A stretch of DNA of 64,000 nucleotides from Halobacteriovorax sp. JY17 (GTDB lineage Bacteria; Bdellovibrionota; Bacteriovoracia; Bacteriovoracales; Bacteriovoracaceae), in the NCBI RefSeq assembly GCF_002753895.1, contig NZ_NJER01000001.1, positions 744,001-808,000 on the forward strand, read 5' to 3'. Numbering within the stretch: position 1 is the first letter of the stretch; every line of letters begins with the position of its first letter. The position numbers were made by a program, and so were the translations under genes. Shown in pieces: positions 1 to 8,075 of this stretch. The notes under the pieces are model-generated. The model searched no databases. It was given only the letters and a program-made list of their open reading frames with translations, and was not told where the DNA came from.

Positions 1-187
1 CTTTAGTTCTCCAAAGAACGAGCTTCTGTCCATTCAAGTAAGTACTTAAGACTTTTCCGGACTTTAATTCACTTGACTCACAGGCCACATACCAGCCCTT
101 GGTGACAATGTCCCAATTATTGAAAACCTTATGTTTTCTTACAGGTTGTGTTTGCTGATTAAATTCTGATGTTAATTTCTTTGGCAT
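1..187 (-). CDS. Rieske-type oxygenase, N-terminal part (cut by window edge)
   Basis: The minus strand reads an ATG at 187 and stays open to the window edge for 62 codons. The visible residues include FNNWDIVTKGWYVACESSEL, which aligns with FNNTEAIIEGWYWALQSSEL near the start of the complete Rieske protein encoded at 1956-3056. In Rieske oxygenases this N-terminal strand region precedes the [2Fe-2S] domain; the C-x-H and C-x2-H cluster ligands would lie beyond the edge and cannot be seen. The start is 50 bases after the stop of the ferritin-like gene on the same strand, so it is probably the fourth gene of that operon. Family assignment rests on the internal paralogue only; the role is unknown. 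Confidence 0.72.
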   Translation of the reverse strand, partial: MPKKLTSEFNQQTQPVRKHKVFNNWDIVTKGWYVACESSELKSGKVLSTYLNGQKLVLWRTK

Positions 188-237
188 AGTTAATTTTAAC
201 ATCTAATAAGAAACTAAAAAGGTAGGTAAAAAAAGAC

Positions 238-1149
238 TTAGGCAATTGAAAGCATCTGATCAATATCAAAGGATTTTAATTTTCCTCTACTGTCCATCTC
301 GCTCAATAAATCATGAGCTCCAGACTTTTTCATTAAGCTCACAAGCTGGTCTAGCTTGGTCTGGGTAGATTTCATAGCATTCATTTGAATGAGAATTTCT
401 CGCTTATTATTAGTGCTTAGCCCATTAACTGACTCTGTGACACGGTTAAATACAGAAAGTGGCCCACATTGAACCATAGAAAAGAATGATTCAAGAGAAA
501 GCTTTATATAATCTCTATCTTCAAGAGAGAGATTTTTTTCATTAAATAAGATCAGTCCGCTTCCGTGATGGGAAGCCTCATCTGCAAGTATAGAAGAGAG
601 ATCTTCTTTTAAAGAGCTATTAAGACAACTCTTCGCCATTGAATTATAGTGATCCATTCCCCACCCTTCAAGTAGAACTTGAATCATAAAGACAAGAGAC
701 TTCTTAGGTGCCGTTTCAATCATTGAACTTAGAAGTTGTAAAAAAGGATTGCCTTCAGCACTTATTTCTCTTCTTTGTATATACTTTGAAATGAGCTGAA
801 AATGTCTCGATTCGTCTCCTGTGAAAGTACCATAGAGAATTCTCTCATCAAGAGTTTCACTTAGAAGCGTCATCTTCGCACCATAGGCCATTCCCGACTT
901 TTCAATATGAAAAGCTTCTTCAATTCTATCCTGACAATTTTCAAAAATTATCTTCTCTCTTAAATCTGCACTGCAATTTCTAAAAATATCTACATGGTTT
1001 AGCTCAAAGGAAGTTTCATCCCAGAATTTTTCTTCGCTAGTGTTAGCGAGAATCTTCTTATATCTTGACGCTACAACTCTTCCAAGAGAGGAGTCTCTAT
1101 GAGTGTGCAATGAATTCATGTGAACATTTACATCTAGCGTCTTAGTCAT
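238..1149 (-). CDS. ferritin-like di-iron protein, putative oxygenase
   Basis: This 303-residue protein shows a ferritin-like metal-ligand pattern: a Glu around residue 78-83, E113-x2-H116 (in GDESRHF), E161 (in LLEGWGMDHY) and E191-x2-H194 (in DEASHH), spaced as in a four-helix bundle that binds two irons. Such folds serve as oxygenases, desaturases or hydroxylases. It lacks the extra His four residues before the second ExxH that AurF-type N-oxygenases use, so that subclass is not supported. The ATG at 1149 was chosen over an upstream in-frame codon because GGGAAG lies just before it and the preceding gene stops at 1151. It is sandwiched between an acyltransferase-like gene and two Rieske genes, which suggests a shared oxidative pathway. 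The substrate is unknown. Confidence 0.7.
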   Translation of the reverse strand: MTKTLDVNVHMNSLHTHRDSSLGRVVASRYKKILANTSEEKFWDETSFELNHVDIFRNCSADLREKIIFENCQDRIEEAFHIEKSGMAYGAKMTLLSETLDERILYGTFTGDESRHFQLISKYIQRREISAEGNPFLQLLSSMIETAPKKSLVFMIQVLLEGWGMDHYNSMAKSCLNSSLKEDLSSILADEASHHGSGLILFNEKNLSLEDRDYIKLSLESFFSMVQCGPLSVFNRVTESVNGLSTNNKREILIQMNAMKSTQTKLDQLVSLMKKSGAHDLLSEMDSRGKLKSFDIDQMLSIA

Positions 1150-1150
1150 T

Positions 1151-1963
1151 TTACTTCCCGTTTCTACCAACTGAAGAAATACCAAAGAGAGAGAAGATTC
1201 TCTGCTTTTGAATATCTACTAGTTTAGTATAAGACTTCTTCATTATTTTCATCTGATACTTAAATGGCATAGTCAAAGTCATACTTGCCAAGCAACATAA
1301 TTCATCGCCTCTTTGCCAATTTGGGTTTGTCGTATCAAAGAAGGCTACTCTCTTATTTTCGTCTTTTAGTTTACGAGTAATGGGCGCCACTCCAAATTTC
1401 AAAGAGTCCTTACTCTCCTCTTCTGGAAACTTAATCAGCCCTAGCTTTGAATCAAAGTTTTCAGGATACATAATCTTTGAAAATCCTTCTATTAATTCTC
1501 TTTTAAGTTCTGGTGTTTTCTCTTCATGCCTTGGCCAATGTTCATCAAAATTATTTGCCATAAGAAGATATGTTTTAAATCCTTTAGAAATGAGATACCA
1601 ATATAGTGGCGAAAATGGTCTCTTCAGTTTTTGAATGAAGAGATATTTAAGAAAGGCCACTCCTAGAGTTCCCTGTCCCCAGAATTCTTTTTCTATAATT
1701 GTATCTCCACTAAAAACACCACGGTGAGATTTTCCACCTTTAGAGATATAATCTAAATTTACAATCGTTGAAAATCCTCTAATTTTATTTTCTCTTCTAT
1801 CAAGTAGTAAGAAAGCTGTATCTTTTGAGATGAGATCCTTACAAAAAACATCATATGAAGAATTTGCATAATACTTCTCAAATACAGAGAACATCTCTCT
1901 TCTTTGAGATGGAGTAATATCTGAGACACTCACTGTAATTGAGTATAATTTATTCTTAGACAT
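1151..1963 (-). CDS. GNAT-like acyltransferase, putative
   Basis: A 270-residue soluble protein. Residues about 50-108 look like the acetyl-CoA-binding core of GNAT-fold acyltransferases: a strand with FLLLDRRENKIRGFSTI, then GVFSGDTIIEKEFWGQGTLG, where the W-G-Q-G stretch resembles the pyrophosphate-binding loop, followed by a helix. The C-terminal half has no motif I recognise. Its start overlaps the end of the Rieske gene by 8 bases and its stop lies 1 base before the next start, so the genes are very likely co-translated. The fold call is from pattern only; it could be an unrelated N-acyl amino acid synthase-like protein. The acyl acceptor is unknown. Confidence 0.5.
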   Translation of the reverse strand: MSKNKLYSITVSVSDITPSQRREMFSVFEKYYANSSYDVFCKDLISKDTAFLLLDRRENKIRGFSTIVNLDYISKGGKSHRGVFSGDTIIEKEFWGQGTLGVAFLKYLFIQKLKRPFSPLYWYLISKGFKTYLLMANNFDEHWPRHEEKTPELKRELIEGFSKIMYPENFDSKLGLIKFPEEESKDSLKFGVAPITRKLKDENKRVAFFDTTNPNWQRGDELCCLASMTLTMPFKYQMKIMKKSYTKLVDIQKQRIFSLFGISSVGRNGK

Positions 1964-3056
1964 TTCTCTTCTCCTCTTTAACTTTTATCTCACTTCTCTT
2001 TGGAATGATTGGTCCATTTTGAATTTCAATCATCTCTTCAATATTTTCATCAATAACTTTGCCATAGCCCCAGTCGCAAGTAGCTTGCTTTTCTGCATGC
2101 TGAATAAACTTTATAATGGCGTGGTCTTCGGCCAATGGGTGTTTAAAATTGAATTTAATAGTCTTAAAGACTTCAGTATCTCCTGCGGCGAAGTAATTAC
2201 CTACGATCTTTGTGGCAAATAGAAGGACTGAATTTACGATTTTTCCAAGTACACCTTTTCTCTTTTTAGTTATAAGAACTGTCTGCCCTTCGGCCTTTCC
2301 TTCCTTTGTACTTCTTATCGCGAACATAATATGAAAGTGTAGAAAGTCTGGACCAATAGTCACTGTTCCACTTGAGGCATTGAAGTAGCACATCGAATAC
2401 GTCAGAGCTCCTGCGTAGAACTTTCCAAGAAAACGAGTTAAGACATTCGTATCAGGCATTTTTGTTTCATTATTAAATTGAATTGTATTTGAATCAATAA
2501 TTCTAGGTTTTAAAAATAATTTTACGGGTAGATTATGGACGCTATAAAAGTGGTGAGCATCAATCGCGTTAATCATCATCACATTTGGGTGGCATTCTTT
2601 TACAAAGGGAGTTCCAAGAGTTGAATCAACTTCTTGATCTTCTAGTTCTGGTACAAAAGGAAGTTTTCTCTTGGCCTCACTTCCCGTCCAAATCCATATC
2701 AGTCCATACTTCTCTTCAACAGGAAAGTTTGGTTGCTTTACTTTTAATCCTACTTTATCTCTGCAAGGAATATCATTTAGATTTCCTTCGCTATCAAATT
2801 TCCAATGATGAAAGAAGCAGCGAACTTCATTGCCTTCCACTTTTCCTTCCGCAAGGTGAGCCCCCATATGCGGGCAGTGAGCAGATAGAGCTCTTACAAC
2901 TCCATCACTTCCTCTATAAACAGCTAAATCTTTTCCCATCAAATTAAGATGCTTGATTTTACCTTTCTTTAACTCGCTTGATTGTAAGGCCCAATACCAG
3001 CCTTCAATAATGGCCTCGGTATTATTAAATATTCTCGTCTTTGCTAGAACCGACAT
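1956..3056 (-). CDS. Rieske [2Fe-2S] non-heme iron oxygenase
   Basis: A 366-residue Rieske oxygenase alpha-subunit-like protein. The Rieske cluster ligands are C61-x-H63 (in CPHMGAH) and C80-x2-H83 (in CFFHHW). The mononuclear iron site is visible as D166-x2-H169-x4-H174. Members of this group (KshA, cholesterol 7-desaturase and relatives) use electrons from a reductase or ferredoxin to hydroxylate or desaturate lipophilic substrates. No reductase gene is adjacent. An AGAGGGA ribosome site precedes the ATG. It heads a minus-strand operon with a GNAT-like protein, a ferritin-like di-iron protein and a second Rieske protein. Enzyme class is firm; the substrate is not known. Confidence 0.85.
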   Translation of the reverse strand: MSVLAKTRIFNNTEAIIEGWYWALQSSELKKGKIKHLNLMGKDLAVYRGSDGVVRALSAHCPHMGAHLAEGKVEGNEVRCFFHHWKFDSEGNLNDIPCRDKVGLKVKQPNFPVEEKYGLIWIWTGSEAKRKLPFVPELEDQEVDSTLGTPFVKECHPNVMMINAIDAHHFYSVHNLPVKLFLKPRIIDSNTIQFNNETKMPDTNVLTRFLGKFYAGALTYSMCYFNASSGTVTIGPDFLHFHIMFAIRSTKEGKAEGQTVLITKKRKGVLGKIVNSVLLFATKIVGNYFAAGDTEVFKTIKFNFKHPLAEDHAIIKFIQHAEKQATCDWGYGKVIDENIEEMIEIQNGPIIPKRSEIKVKEEKRNV

Positions 3057-3065
3057 ATTCCCTCT

Positions 3066-3077
3066 TACTTTAAAGTA
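3066..3077. promoter_or_regulatory. palindrome in leader of the Rieske operon
   Basis: TACTTTAAAGTA is a perfect 12-base palindrome just upstream of the ribosome site of the first Rieske gene. A 9-of-12 match, TACTTTAGAGTC, lies at 3147-3158 between the proposed -35 and -10 of the operon promoter. The pair could be operator sites; short AT-rich palindromes also arise by chance. Confidence 0.25.
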
Positions 3078-3133
3078 GTCTTCAATTAATTTTTATTTAA
3101 GAGAATAAAGAGCAGGAATCGTGCCAATAGTTG

Positions 3134-3162
3134 AATCTATATTTAGTACTTTAGAGTCCCAA
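3134..3162 (-). promoter_or_regulatory. possible sigma70 promoter of the Rieske operon
   Basis: On the minus strand TTGGGA (3157-3162) and TAGATT (3134-3139) are separated by 17 bases. Each matches consensus at four of six positions, including the conserved first, second and last bases of the -10. The start would leave a leader of about 70 bases before the ATG at 3056. Confidence 0.35.
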
Positions 3163-3181
3163 GAGTTGTAGAATTATTGAT

Positions 3182-3242
3182 TCTGTTTAAATTATAAACA
3201 ATTTGCATAGAACAAGTAGATAATGGGTAAAGTTTAAACACT
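3182..3242 (+). repeat. copy A of a duplicated two-block upstream element
   Basis: Block 1 (3182-3209) matches 3888-3915 at 24 of 28 bases. Block 2 (3214-3242) matches 3938-3966 at about 23 of 29 bases. The blocks are 4 bases apart here and 22 bases apart in the other copy. Both copies lie upstream of plus-strand genes in the same order and orientation, which suggests a shared regulator site rather than a coding remnant. Confidence 0.6.
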
Positions 3243-3306
3243 AGAACAAGGCTTCTTAATCATTTTCTCTTACAGGTTTCAGAAGGTCTAGGTAATGAGT
3301 TACATC

Positions 3307-3335
3307 TTGAATTAATTCCTACATATTTATATAAT
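3307..3335 (+). promoter_or_regulatory. strong sigma70 promoter for the zinc-ribbon gene
   Basis: TTGAAT (3307-3312), a 17-base spacer and a perfect TATAAT (3330-3335). Transcription would start near 3343, leaving a leader of only about 14 bases that contains the ribosome site TAGGAG (3346-3351) before the ATG at 3357. Confidence 0.65.
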
Positions 3336-3356
3336 CATTAAAAATTAGGAGTATTT

Positions 3357-3770
3357 ATGAGTTTAAAAGATGCATTGCTAAAAGCTGGACTTAAGCCAAC
3401 TAAATCTCAGAATGAGAGAGAGTATAGGCCAAAGAAAGATATAAAGAAAAGTGAAGAACACCAAGCAACAAGAAACTTCTGCGAGGTCTGTGAGCTTATA
3501 CAACCCGATGTTGAGAGATTTGTTCATAAGAACCCTACTATTGATGCTGAATGGATTTGTAATAGATGTGCAGATAGAGCGGAAATACATGATCAATTCA
3601 GAATGACTAATCAGAGTGATGCCGCCAAGAAGAAATGCTACAGACGCGAATTTGGACCAACACAAGTTTTTTCAAATGATCCTAGAAAGTCAGGCATAAA
3701 GACAAAAGAAATCCAAAAGGAAGCCAAACATCAAATAAGTGATGACGGCGAGAAAAACTTTAACTGCTAA
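3357..3770 (+). CDS. small zinc-ribbon protein of unknown function
   Basis: A 137-residue, Lys- and Glu-rich protein with two Cys pairs, C42-x2-C45 (CEVC) and C68-x2-C71 (CNRC), that would bind one zinc. The N-terminus MSLKDALLKAGL followed by a basic stretch resembles the start of YaiL/DUF2058-type nucleic-acid-associated proteins, but the central zinc-ribbon is not part of that family as I know it. There is no signal peptide. It is monocistronic: a strong promoter lies directly upstream and a rho-independent terminator directly downstream. A regulatory or nucleic-acid-binding role is an inference from composition. Confidence 0.7.
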   Translation: MSLKDALLKAGLKPTKSQNEREYRPKKDIKKSEEHQATRNFCEVCELIQPDVERFVHKNPTIDAEWICNRCADRAEIHDQFRMTNQSDAAKKKCYRREFGPTQVFSNDPRKSGIKTKEIQKEAKHQISDDGEKNFNC

Positions 3771-3800
3771 GTATTAATTAACTACCTCTAAATGAAGACT

Positions 3801-3828
3801 GCTCCCTTTAAATGGGAGCTTTTTTATT
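3801..3828 (+). terminator. rho-independent terminator
   Basis: GCTCCC and GGGAGC form a 6-base stem around TTTAAAT, followed by TTTTTTATT. It lies 30 bases after the stop of the zinc-ribbon gene. Confidence 0.8.
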
Positions 3829-3887
3829 AGAAAGACAATAAGCTTTCCACCTCTCTTCTTCTCAATCTGACTCTAGCTCATTAACAA

Positions 3888-3966
3888 TCTGTATAAACTG
3901 TAAACAATTTACATATACATGCACGAGGGTGTCTAAAAAGTAGACAATAGGCAAAGACTAGACACT
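3888..3966 (+). repeat. copy B of the duplicated two-block upstream element
   Basis: Block 1 (3888-3915) contains the dyad TGTAAA-CAA-TTTACA. Between and across the blocks is TGTCTA-AAAAG-TAGACA (3930-3946), and TAGACAC recurs at 3959-3965 as an inverse of GTGTCTA at 3929-3935. The copy sits 168 bases before the beta-barrel gene at 4134. It looks like an operator array for a dimeric regulator. Confidence 0.6.
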
Positions 3967-4133
3967 CATCCCCTGAAAATCAGTACTATATCCAACTACT
4001 TAGAGCTCCTACCTAGAGGTAAAACTTGGAATCATTCTTGCTTATTAATAGCTATATAAAATAAATACAGCATCTTGCTCAACTTTACGCAATGTGTTAG
4101 AAAATCTTATCCAAAGCATTAGGGAAGGTTAAT

Positions 4134-5276
4134 ATGGCAAAGTATTCGAAGACATTATTAATGATGGCCCAGGGACTAGCACTAGTTTCCATGCCTATTA
4201 TTGCTAGTGAATCTACGAGTACTTCTAATCAGTCTAAGAAAAATAAAGATACTTCAGTGAAGATTAGTTTTGGACTCGGAGGAGTAAAGGCAGACAGTAC
4301 TCTTAATAAGGCCTCTGTTATGGGCGTTAATATTGGAGCTCTTTCTTCTCATAAACTAGCTAAAAATCTAAGTGTAAATATAGCAGGTGGAATGAATGTT
4401 CAAACAGGTTCAAGTACAACTGCAAGAGAAAATAATATTTATAAGCCAGGAAATAGTAACTACTTAAAAGAAGCAAAGATTACATATACACCATTTAATA
4501 TTTTAGATTTAGAAGCAGGTGTCATTAATCAAAGCGAACTAGATGCTCCCCTTCTTGTAGGTAATAAAGGTTTTATTGCTGCTAAAGAAGGTTTTAAATA
4601 CAAAGTTCTAGATACAAAGATAAGTGCGTTTGCGATGCAGGCGATTCCAAACAATAGAAATCTCTCACAGAGAATTGATGTTGAAGAAGATGGAGACCCT
4701 AGATTTTTCACTGAGACTCTAAGAATAGAACAAGAATTATTTGTTGGAGACATCACATTGAGTGCAAGTCACTTTGCTTTTAGTGACATCTCAAATGCCG
4801 TTGCTTATGAATCTATTCTTCTTGGAAATTCCGGTTCTCCAATCAATAAAGGTAACGGGGTTTTAAGTAATGATTATCAAGGGTGGCATTTAGCTGCAAA
4901 GTACTCTGCTAACATTAATAATAATATTAAAGTAAGTACAAAGTTTAATCACTTAACAAACTCTGGAGCAAGTAAAGATAATACTGGTTATATCGCAGCT
5001 CTTGGACTTGATTACACAAGAGATGCACACAGCTACTCTGTAGAGCTCGCAAATTTTAAGATAGAGTCAGACGCAGCTGTCGCCTACTATAACTCTTCAA
5101 AGTATGGACTTGCTAACAAGAAGGGATCGAAGATTCTTGTGGCCTATGATAACTCTCAGTCCAACTTAGGAGTTAGTGCCGAGGCCATTAAAAATAAAGT
5201 TATTAAAGAAAATATATATCAGTCAGACGAAACAATATTCATTCTAAGCTTAAGGAAACTCTATGATCTTTTCTAA
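4134..5276 (+). CDS. outer-membrane beta-barrel protein
   Basis: A 380-residue exported protein. The N-terminus has a basic start and a hydrophobic stretch, with likely signal peptidase cleavage after the Ala-Ser around IIASES. The rest is alternating polar and aromatic residues typical of amphipathic strands, and the chain ends in Phe (KLYDLF), the usual beta-barrel assembly signal. No named family was recognised. Its last 14 bases overlap the start of a 926-residue lipoprotein, and the ribosome site AAGGAA of that gene lies inside this frame, so the two are translationally coupled and probably work together at the outer membrane. The regulatory repeat copy B lies upstream. Confidence 0.7.
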   Translation: MAKYSKTLLMMAQGLALVSMPIIASESTSTSNQSKKNKDTSVKISFGLGGVKADSTLNKASVMGVNIGALSSHKLAKNLSVNIAGGMNVQTGSSTTARENNIYKPGNSNYLKEAKITYTPFNILDLEAGVINQSELDAPLLVGNKGFIAAKEGFKYKVLDTKISAFAMQAIPNNRNLSQRIDVEEDGDPRFFTETLRIEQELFVGDITLSASHFAFSDISNAVAYESILLGNSGSPINKGNGVLSNDYQGWHLAAKYSANINNNIKVSTKFNHLTNSGASKDNTGYIAALGLDYTRDAHSYSVELANFKIESDAAVAYYNSSKYGLANKKGSKILVAYDNSQSNLGVSAEAIKNKVIKENIYQSDETIFILSLRKLYDLF

Positions 5277-8043
5277 GAGAATCGCTTCTCTAATTCTTAT
5301 TGCGACTCTAGCGGCAAGTTGTTCGTTCGGGGTAAAAGATAAGAAAGAAAATTCAAACACCAATGCTCTCCAATTGAATTCATTTTCAAAAGTGAGTACT
5401 GAGAACCTTATTTCTGCAACGAGTGGTGCAAACCAAGCTGTAGAAGATGTACGTTTTACTCTTAGAGCGTGCCTTAAAGATCCTACAGGAGTTAGAAACC
5501 TTAACTCTAAGGCCGTTACTATCTCAGGAATTGCAGGAAACCTAGCCACTGACGCTAGCGGATGTGTTACATGGTCAGAAATTCAAAAAGTTAATTATTC
5601 TAAAGTTATTAACTGTTCAGAACAAACAAGAACACTTTCAATACCAACAGAGGGAACTAGCCTTATTTTAAAGTACTCTATGGACCCAACAAAGTCAGCT
5701 TTTACTGATTTAACTAAGCCTGGTTCAAAGGGATGTCAAAATGAAGGAAACTCGGCCCTTACAAAGAACGATATAGAATCAAAGCTTATTCTTGATGAAG
5801 TAAAACTCATGATCAAAGCAAATTCAACAATTCAAAGAAGAAGTGATACTAAATTCCAAGAATATCAAATGGAATTCTCTTCGTGTGTTTATGCAAGAAG
5901 TACAGAAGCTCCAATCAAAAATAGAAATATTGAAGTAACTTTCGAAATTCCTGAGATTGAAGAAACAACAACACTAACAGTAGAAACAAATCACAAAGGT
6001 TGTTTCAAATATAGAACTAATACAAAGTATGAGCAGCACAATTACTCGCACTGGATGAACGGAAAGTTTACGGCCAAAGTCCTAGAAGGACCACTGGCCG
6101 AAGAGTCTGTCGTTACGGGCCTCCTTATGAATCCATGGGATAATGACCTTGTTGACGAGAGATTTGGAAAGTCTGAAGAAAATCCAATCAAAGAGTCTAA
6201 TAGATTTCAAATTAATGGTGTGATGTATATCTTAATTGGTAACAATGTAGACAACTTTAGTGTTAATGAGCACTTAAACTTAACTGTATCTAAAACATAC
6301 CAAGTAGTTCTAAACCCAAGAATTGATAGAGGACATAGATTTAACACGCCAAGGTTCTCAGATGTTGAAGAAGGTAAGTTCAAGCTTAAATTTATGATTC
6401 TTGCTCCTAATAAAGCAGAAATGGAAATTGATAAGAACAACTTTGACAACTTCACTTACATTACAGGTGCAGAAAAAGAAGTTGAAGTGATAAATGGAAC
6501 AATAAACACACTTATTGATCTTCCAATTAAAGTATCAGATATGCCTAGAATGGCACTTAGAACTGTTTCAGTTTTTAAACTTGAGCCAATTGATAAAGAA
6601 ATTGGTTTAAGACAAAGAGTTGTAACAGGTTTCTTTAAGGCGAAGATCCCTTGGATTAAAACCAACGTAATGAGTAATGAAGCATTAAATGAAAATACAA
6701 TGGACTCTCCGGCGTCAAGATATACTCCAGAGGCCCACAAAACAACGACAGGAAAAGTGAATAATAGTATTCTTGACGGAGAAGTGAACTCTTCAGATTT
6801 CTTTGATGTAGAAAATTTAACTGATGTGGAAAAGTCTGAAACAGATATTAAAGCTCTTCAATTTAAGAATTATATTGATTACTTATTTGATAATTTAAAT
6901 CTCTTCACGGAGAAGAGGGCCTTTACAACTAAGTTTAAGCAAAGCTCAAAAGATATTTTTATTTCGCAAAAGCAAGCTTCAATAGAGAAATTTAACTACC
7001 TATCGGTAAAAGAAGCTGAGTCACTCTTAAAGACAAATAAGTTAGAGAATAGACTAATTTATATAGCGAAAGAGAAAAGTAAAACAGGAAAACTAAATCT
7101 TCTTAGCAGTGGTAAGACGCAAGAAGAGAGAGATTCGTTTAAGAAATCTCTTTGCCTACTCGCTCTTGGAGAGGGCAATTCCTACGAAACGAATTTTATC
7201 GGAAGAAAGAGACCTTCTGCAGAGCTTAATGGCTGTATAAAGAATCCACTTGCCTATATGGGTCTTGATGTAAAAAGGCACGTAGATAGCGTTGAAAAAG
7301 TAAATCCTAGATACTCAAATGGATTTAACTTCTCAGTTGGGTCAAGATTTTCAATCTATGAAGGACAAAGTGAGTCAGAATATACAAGTATAAGGTCAGG
7401 TATAGATGCTGCTATAAAAATTCCTTTTGGTGAATTCTTTGGCCTTGGGGTTAGACTCTTTGATATTTCAAAAGGTGTTAACTATAGTGATTACGAAAAC
7501 CAATCTTTTGGAGACGATGTTTCTGAAAGTAAATCAATTGGTGTAGAGAAATTTACAGTTGGAGTAACTGCTAATTACAATCACTGCTTACTTATTTCTC
7601 CAAGAGAATATAAAGTTACTGCTCACACAACTAATTCATATATGTATGGAGGTAGTTATGCAGGGAAGAAGGCCACGACTTTTGAAGGTAAGACATTCTA
7701 TGTATGTTCAAGACCTTTTGAAGATACAATTGATGAAAACTGGTATTACCTACAGTCATTTACTTCTGGAACAAGCTACTTTAGAGATTCATTTGGTCCA
7801 ACAGAGATTAAGTTAATCAAAGTTATCAGAGGCTACAAGAATTACTTAAAGTTTAGAGATGCTCTTAGAGACGAGACAAAGCAATATCTCTATGTTGATG
7901 CTGCAGGAATAGAGACTCCAGACAATAAAGTATTCAATAACTGGAAACACTTAATGGATGATTCTGAAAATCAGTCTAAAGGTGAACTCGTAGACATGGT
8001 TATTGATAACGTCGAAGGATCACTGCCAGGAACTATGGAATAA
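5263..8043 (+). CDS. large lipoprotein of unknown function
   Basis: A 926-residue protein with a lipoprotein signal peptide: a hydrophobic stretch then LAASC with Cys20 as the lipidated residue. The early mature region has Cys residues spaced as if for disulphides (RACLKDP, SGCVTW, INCSEQ, KGCQNE), which fits periplasmic or surface exposure. The middle is rich in predicted beta structure and the last 200 residues contain aromatic-rich segments such as NWYYLQSF. I recognise no catalytic motif. It is coupled to the upstream beta-barrel gene by a 14-base overlap. A similar barrel-then-giant-lipoprotein layout recurs at 51812-56610, where the lipoprotein is a metallopeptidase. Function unknown. 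Confidence 0.7.
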   Translation: MIFSKRIASLILIATLAASCSFGVKDKKENSNTNALQLNSFSKVSTENLISATSGANQAVEDVRFTLRACLKDPTGVRNLNSKAVTISGIAGNLATDASGCVTWSEIQKVNYSKVINCSEQTRTLSIPTEGTSLILKYSMDPTKSAFTDLTKPGSKGCQNEGNSALTKNDIESKLILDEVKLMIKANSTIQRRSDTKFQEYQMEFSSCVYARSTEAPIKNRNIEVTFEIPEIEETTTLTVETNHKGCFKYRTNTKYEQHNYSHWMNGKFTAKVLEGPLAEESVVTGLLMNPWDNDLVDERFGKSEENPIKESNRFQINGVMYILIGNNVDNFSVNEHLNLTVSKTYQVVLNPRIDRGHRFNTPRFSDVEEGKFKLKFMILAPNKAEMEIDKNNFDNFTYITGAEKEVEVINGTINTLIDLPIKVSDMPRMALRTVSVFKLEPIDKEIGLRQRVVTGFFKAKIPWIKTNVMSNEALNENTMDSPASRYTPEAHKTTTGKVNNSILDGEVNSSDFFDVENLTDVEKSETDIKALQFKNYIDYLFDNLNLFTEKRAFTTKFKQSSKDIFISQKQASIEKFNYLSVKEAESLLKTNKLENRLIYIAKEKSKTGKLNLLSSGKTQEERDSFKKSLCLLALGEGNSYETNFIGRKRPSAELNGCIKNPLAYMGLDVKRHVDSVEKVNPRYSNGFNFSVGSRFSIYEGQSESEYTSIRSGIDAAIKIPFGEFFGLGVRLFDISKGVNYSDYENQSFGDDVSESKSIGVEKFTVGVTANYNHCLLISPREYKVTAHTTNSYMYGGSYAGKKATTFEGKTFYVCSRPFEDTIDENWYYLQSFTSGTSYFRDSFGPTEIKLIKVIRGYKNYLKFRDALRDETKQYLYVDAAGIETPDNKVFNNWKHLMDDSENQSKGELVDMVIDNVEGSLPGTME

Positions 8044-8047
8044 AATA

Positions 8048-8075
8048 TTGTAATGACCTCTAAATTAAGTATAAT
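8048..8075 (+). promoter_or_regulatory. sigma70 promoter of the Kazal gene
   Basis: TTGTAA (8048-8053), a 16-base spacer and a perfect TATAAT (8070-8075). Transcription would begin around 8082, giving a leader of about 9 bases that still keeps most of the AGAGGT ribosome site before the ATG at 8091. Confidence 0.55.

Larger units (their letters stand above)
3057..3356. other. 300-base divergent intergenic region
   Basis: This region separates the minus-strand Rieske operon from the plus-strand zinc-ribbon gene and has no open frame I would call. It holds a possible promoter for the Rieske operon (3134-3162), a 12-base perfect palindrome TACTTTAAAGTA at 3066-3077 with an imperfect second copy at 3147-3158, the first copy of the duplicated two-block element (3182-3242), and a strong promoter for the plus-strand gene (3307-3335). 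Confidence 0.8.
3771..4133. other. 363-base intergenic region
   Basis: Holds the terminator of the zinc-ribbon gene (3801-3828) and the second copy of the two-block element (3888-3966), which contains two inverted repeats: TGTAAA-CAA-TTTACA and TGTCTA-N5-TAGACA. The ribosome site GGGAAGG lies before the ATG at 4134. No convincing -35/-10 pair and no open frame were seen. Confidence 0.75.

Noticed and set aside
238-1149. AurF-type arylamine N-oxygenase for the ferritin-like protein
   Set aside because: The extra His four residues before the second ExxH is missing, so only a general ferritin-like di-iron call is justified.
3378-3665. Hydrophobic 95-residue frame opposite the zinc-ribbon gene
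   Set aside because: The plus-strand gene has a promoter, ribosome site, terminator and Cys motifs; the opposite frame has none of these.
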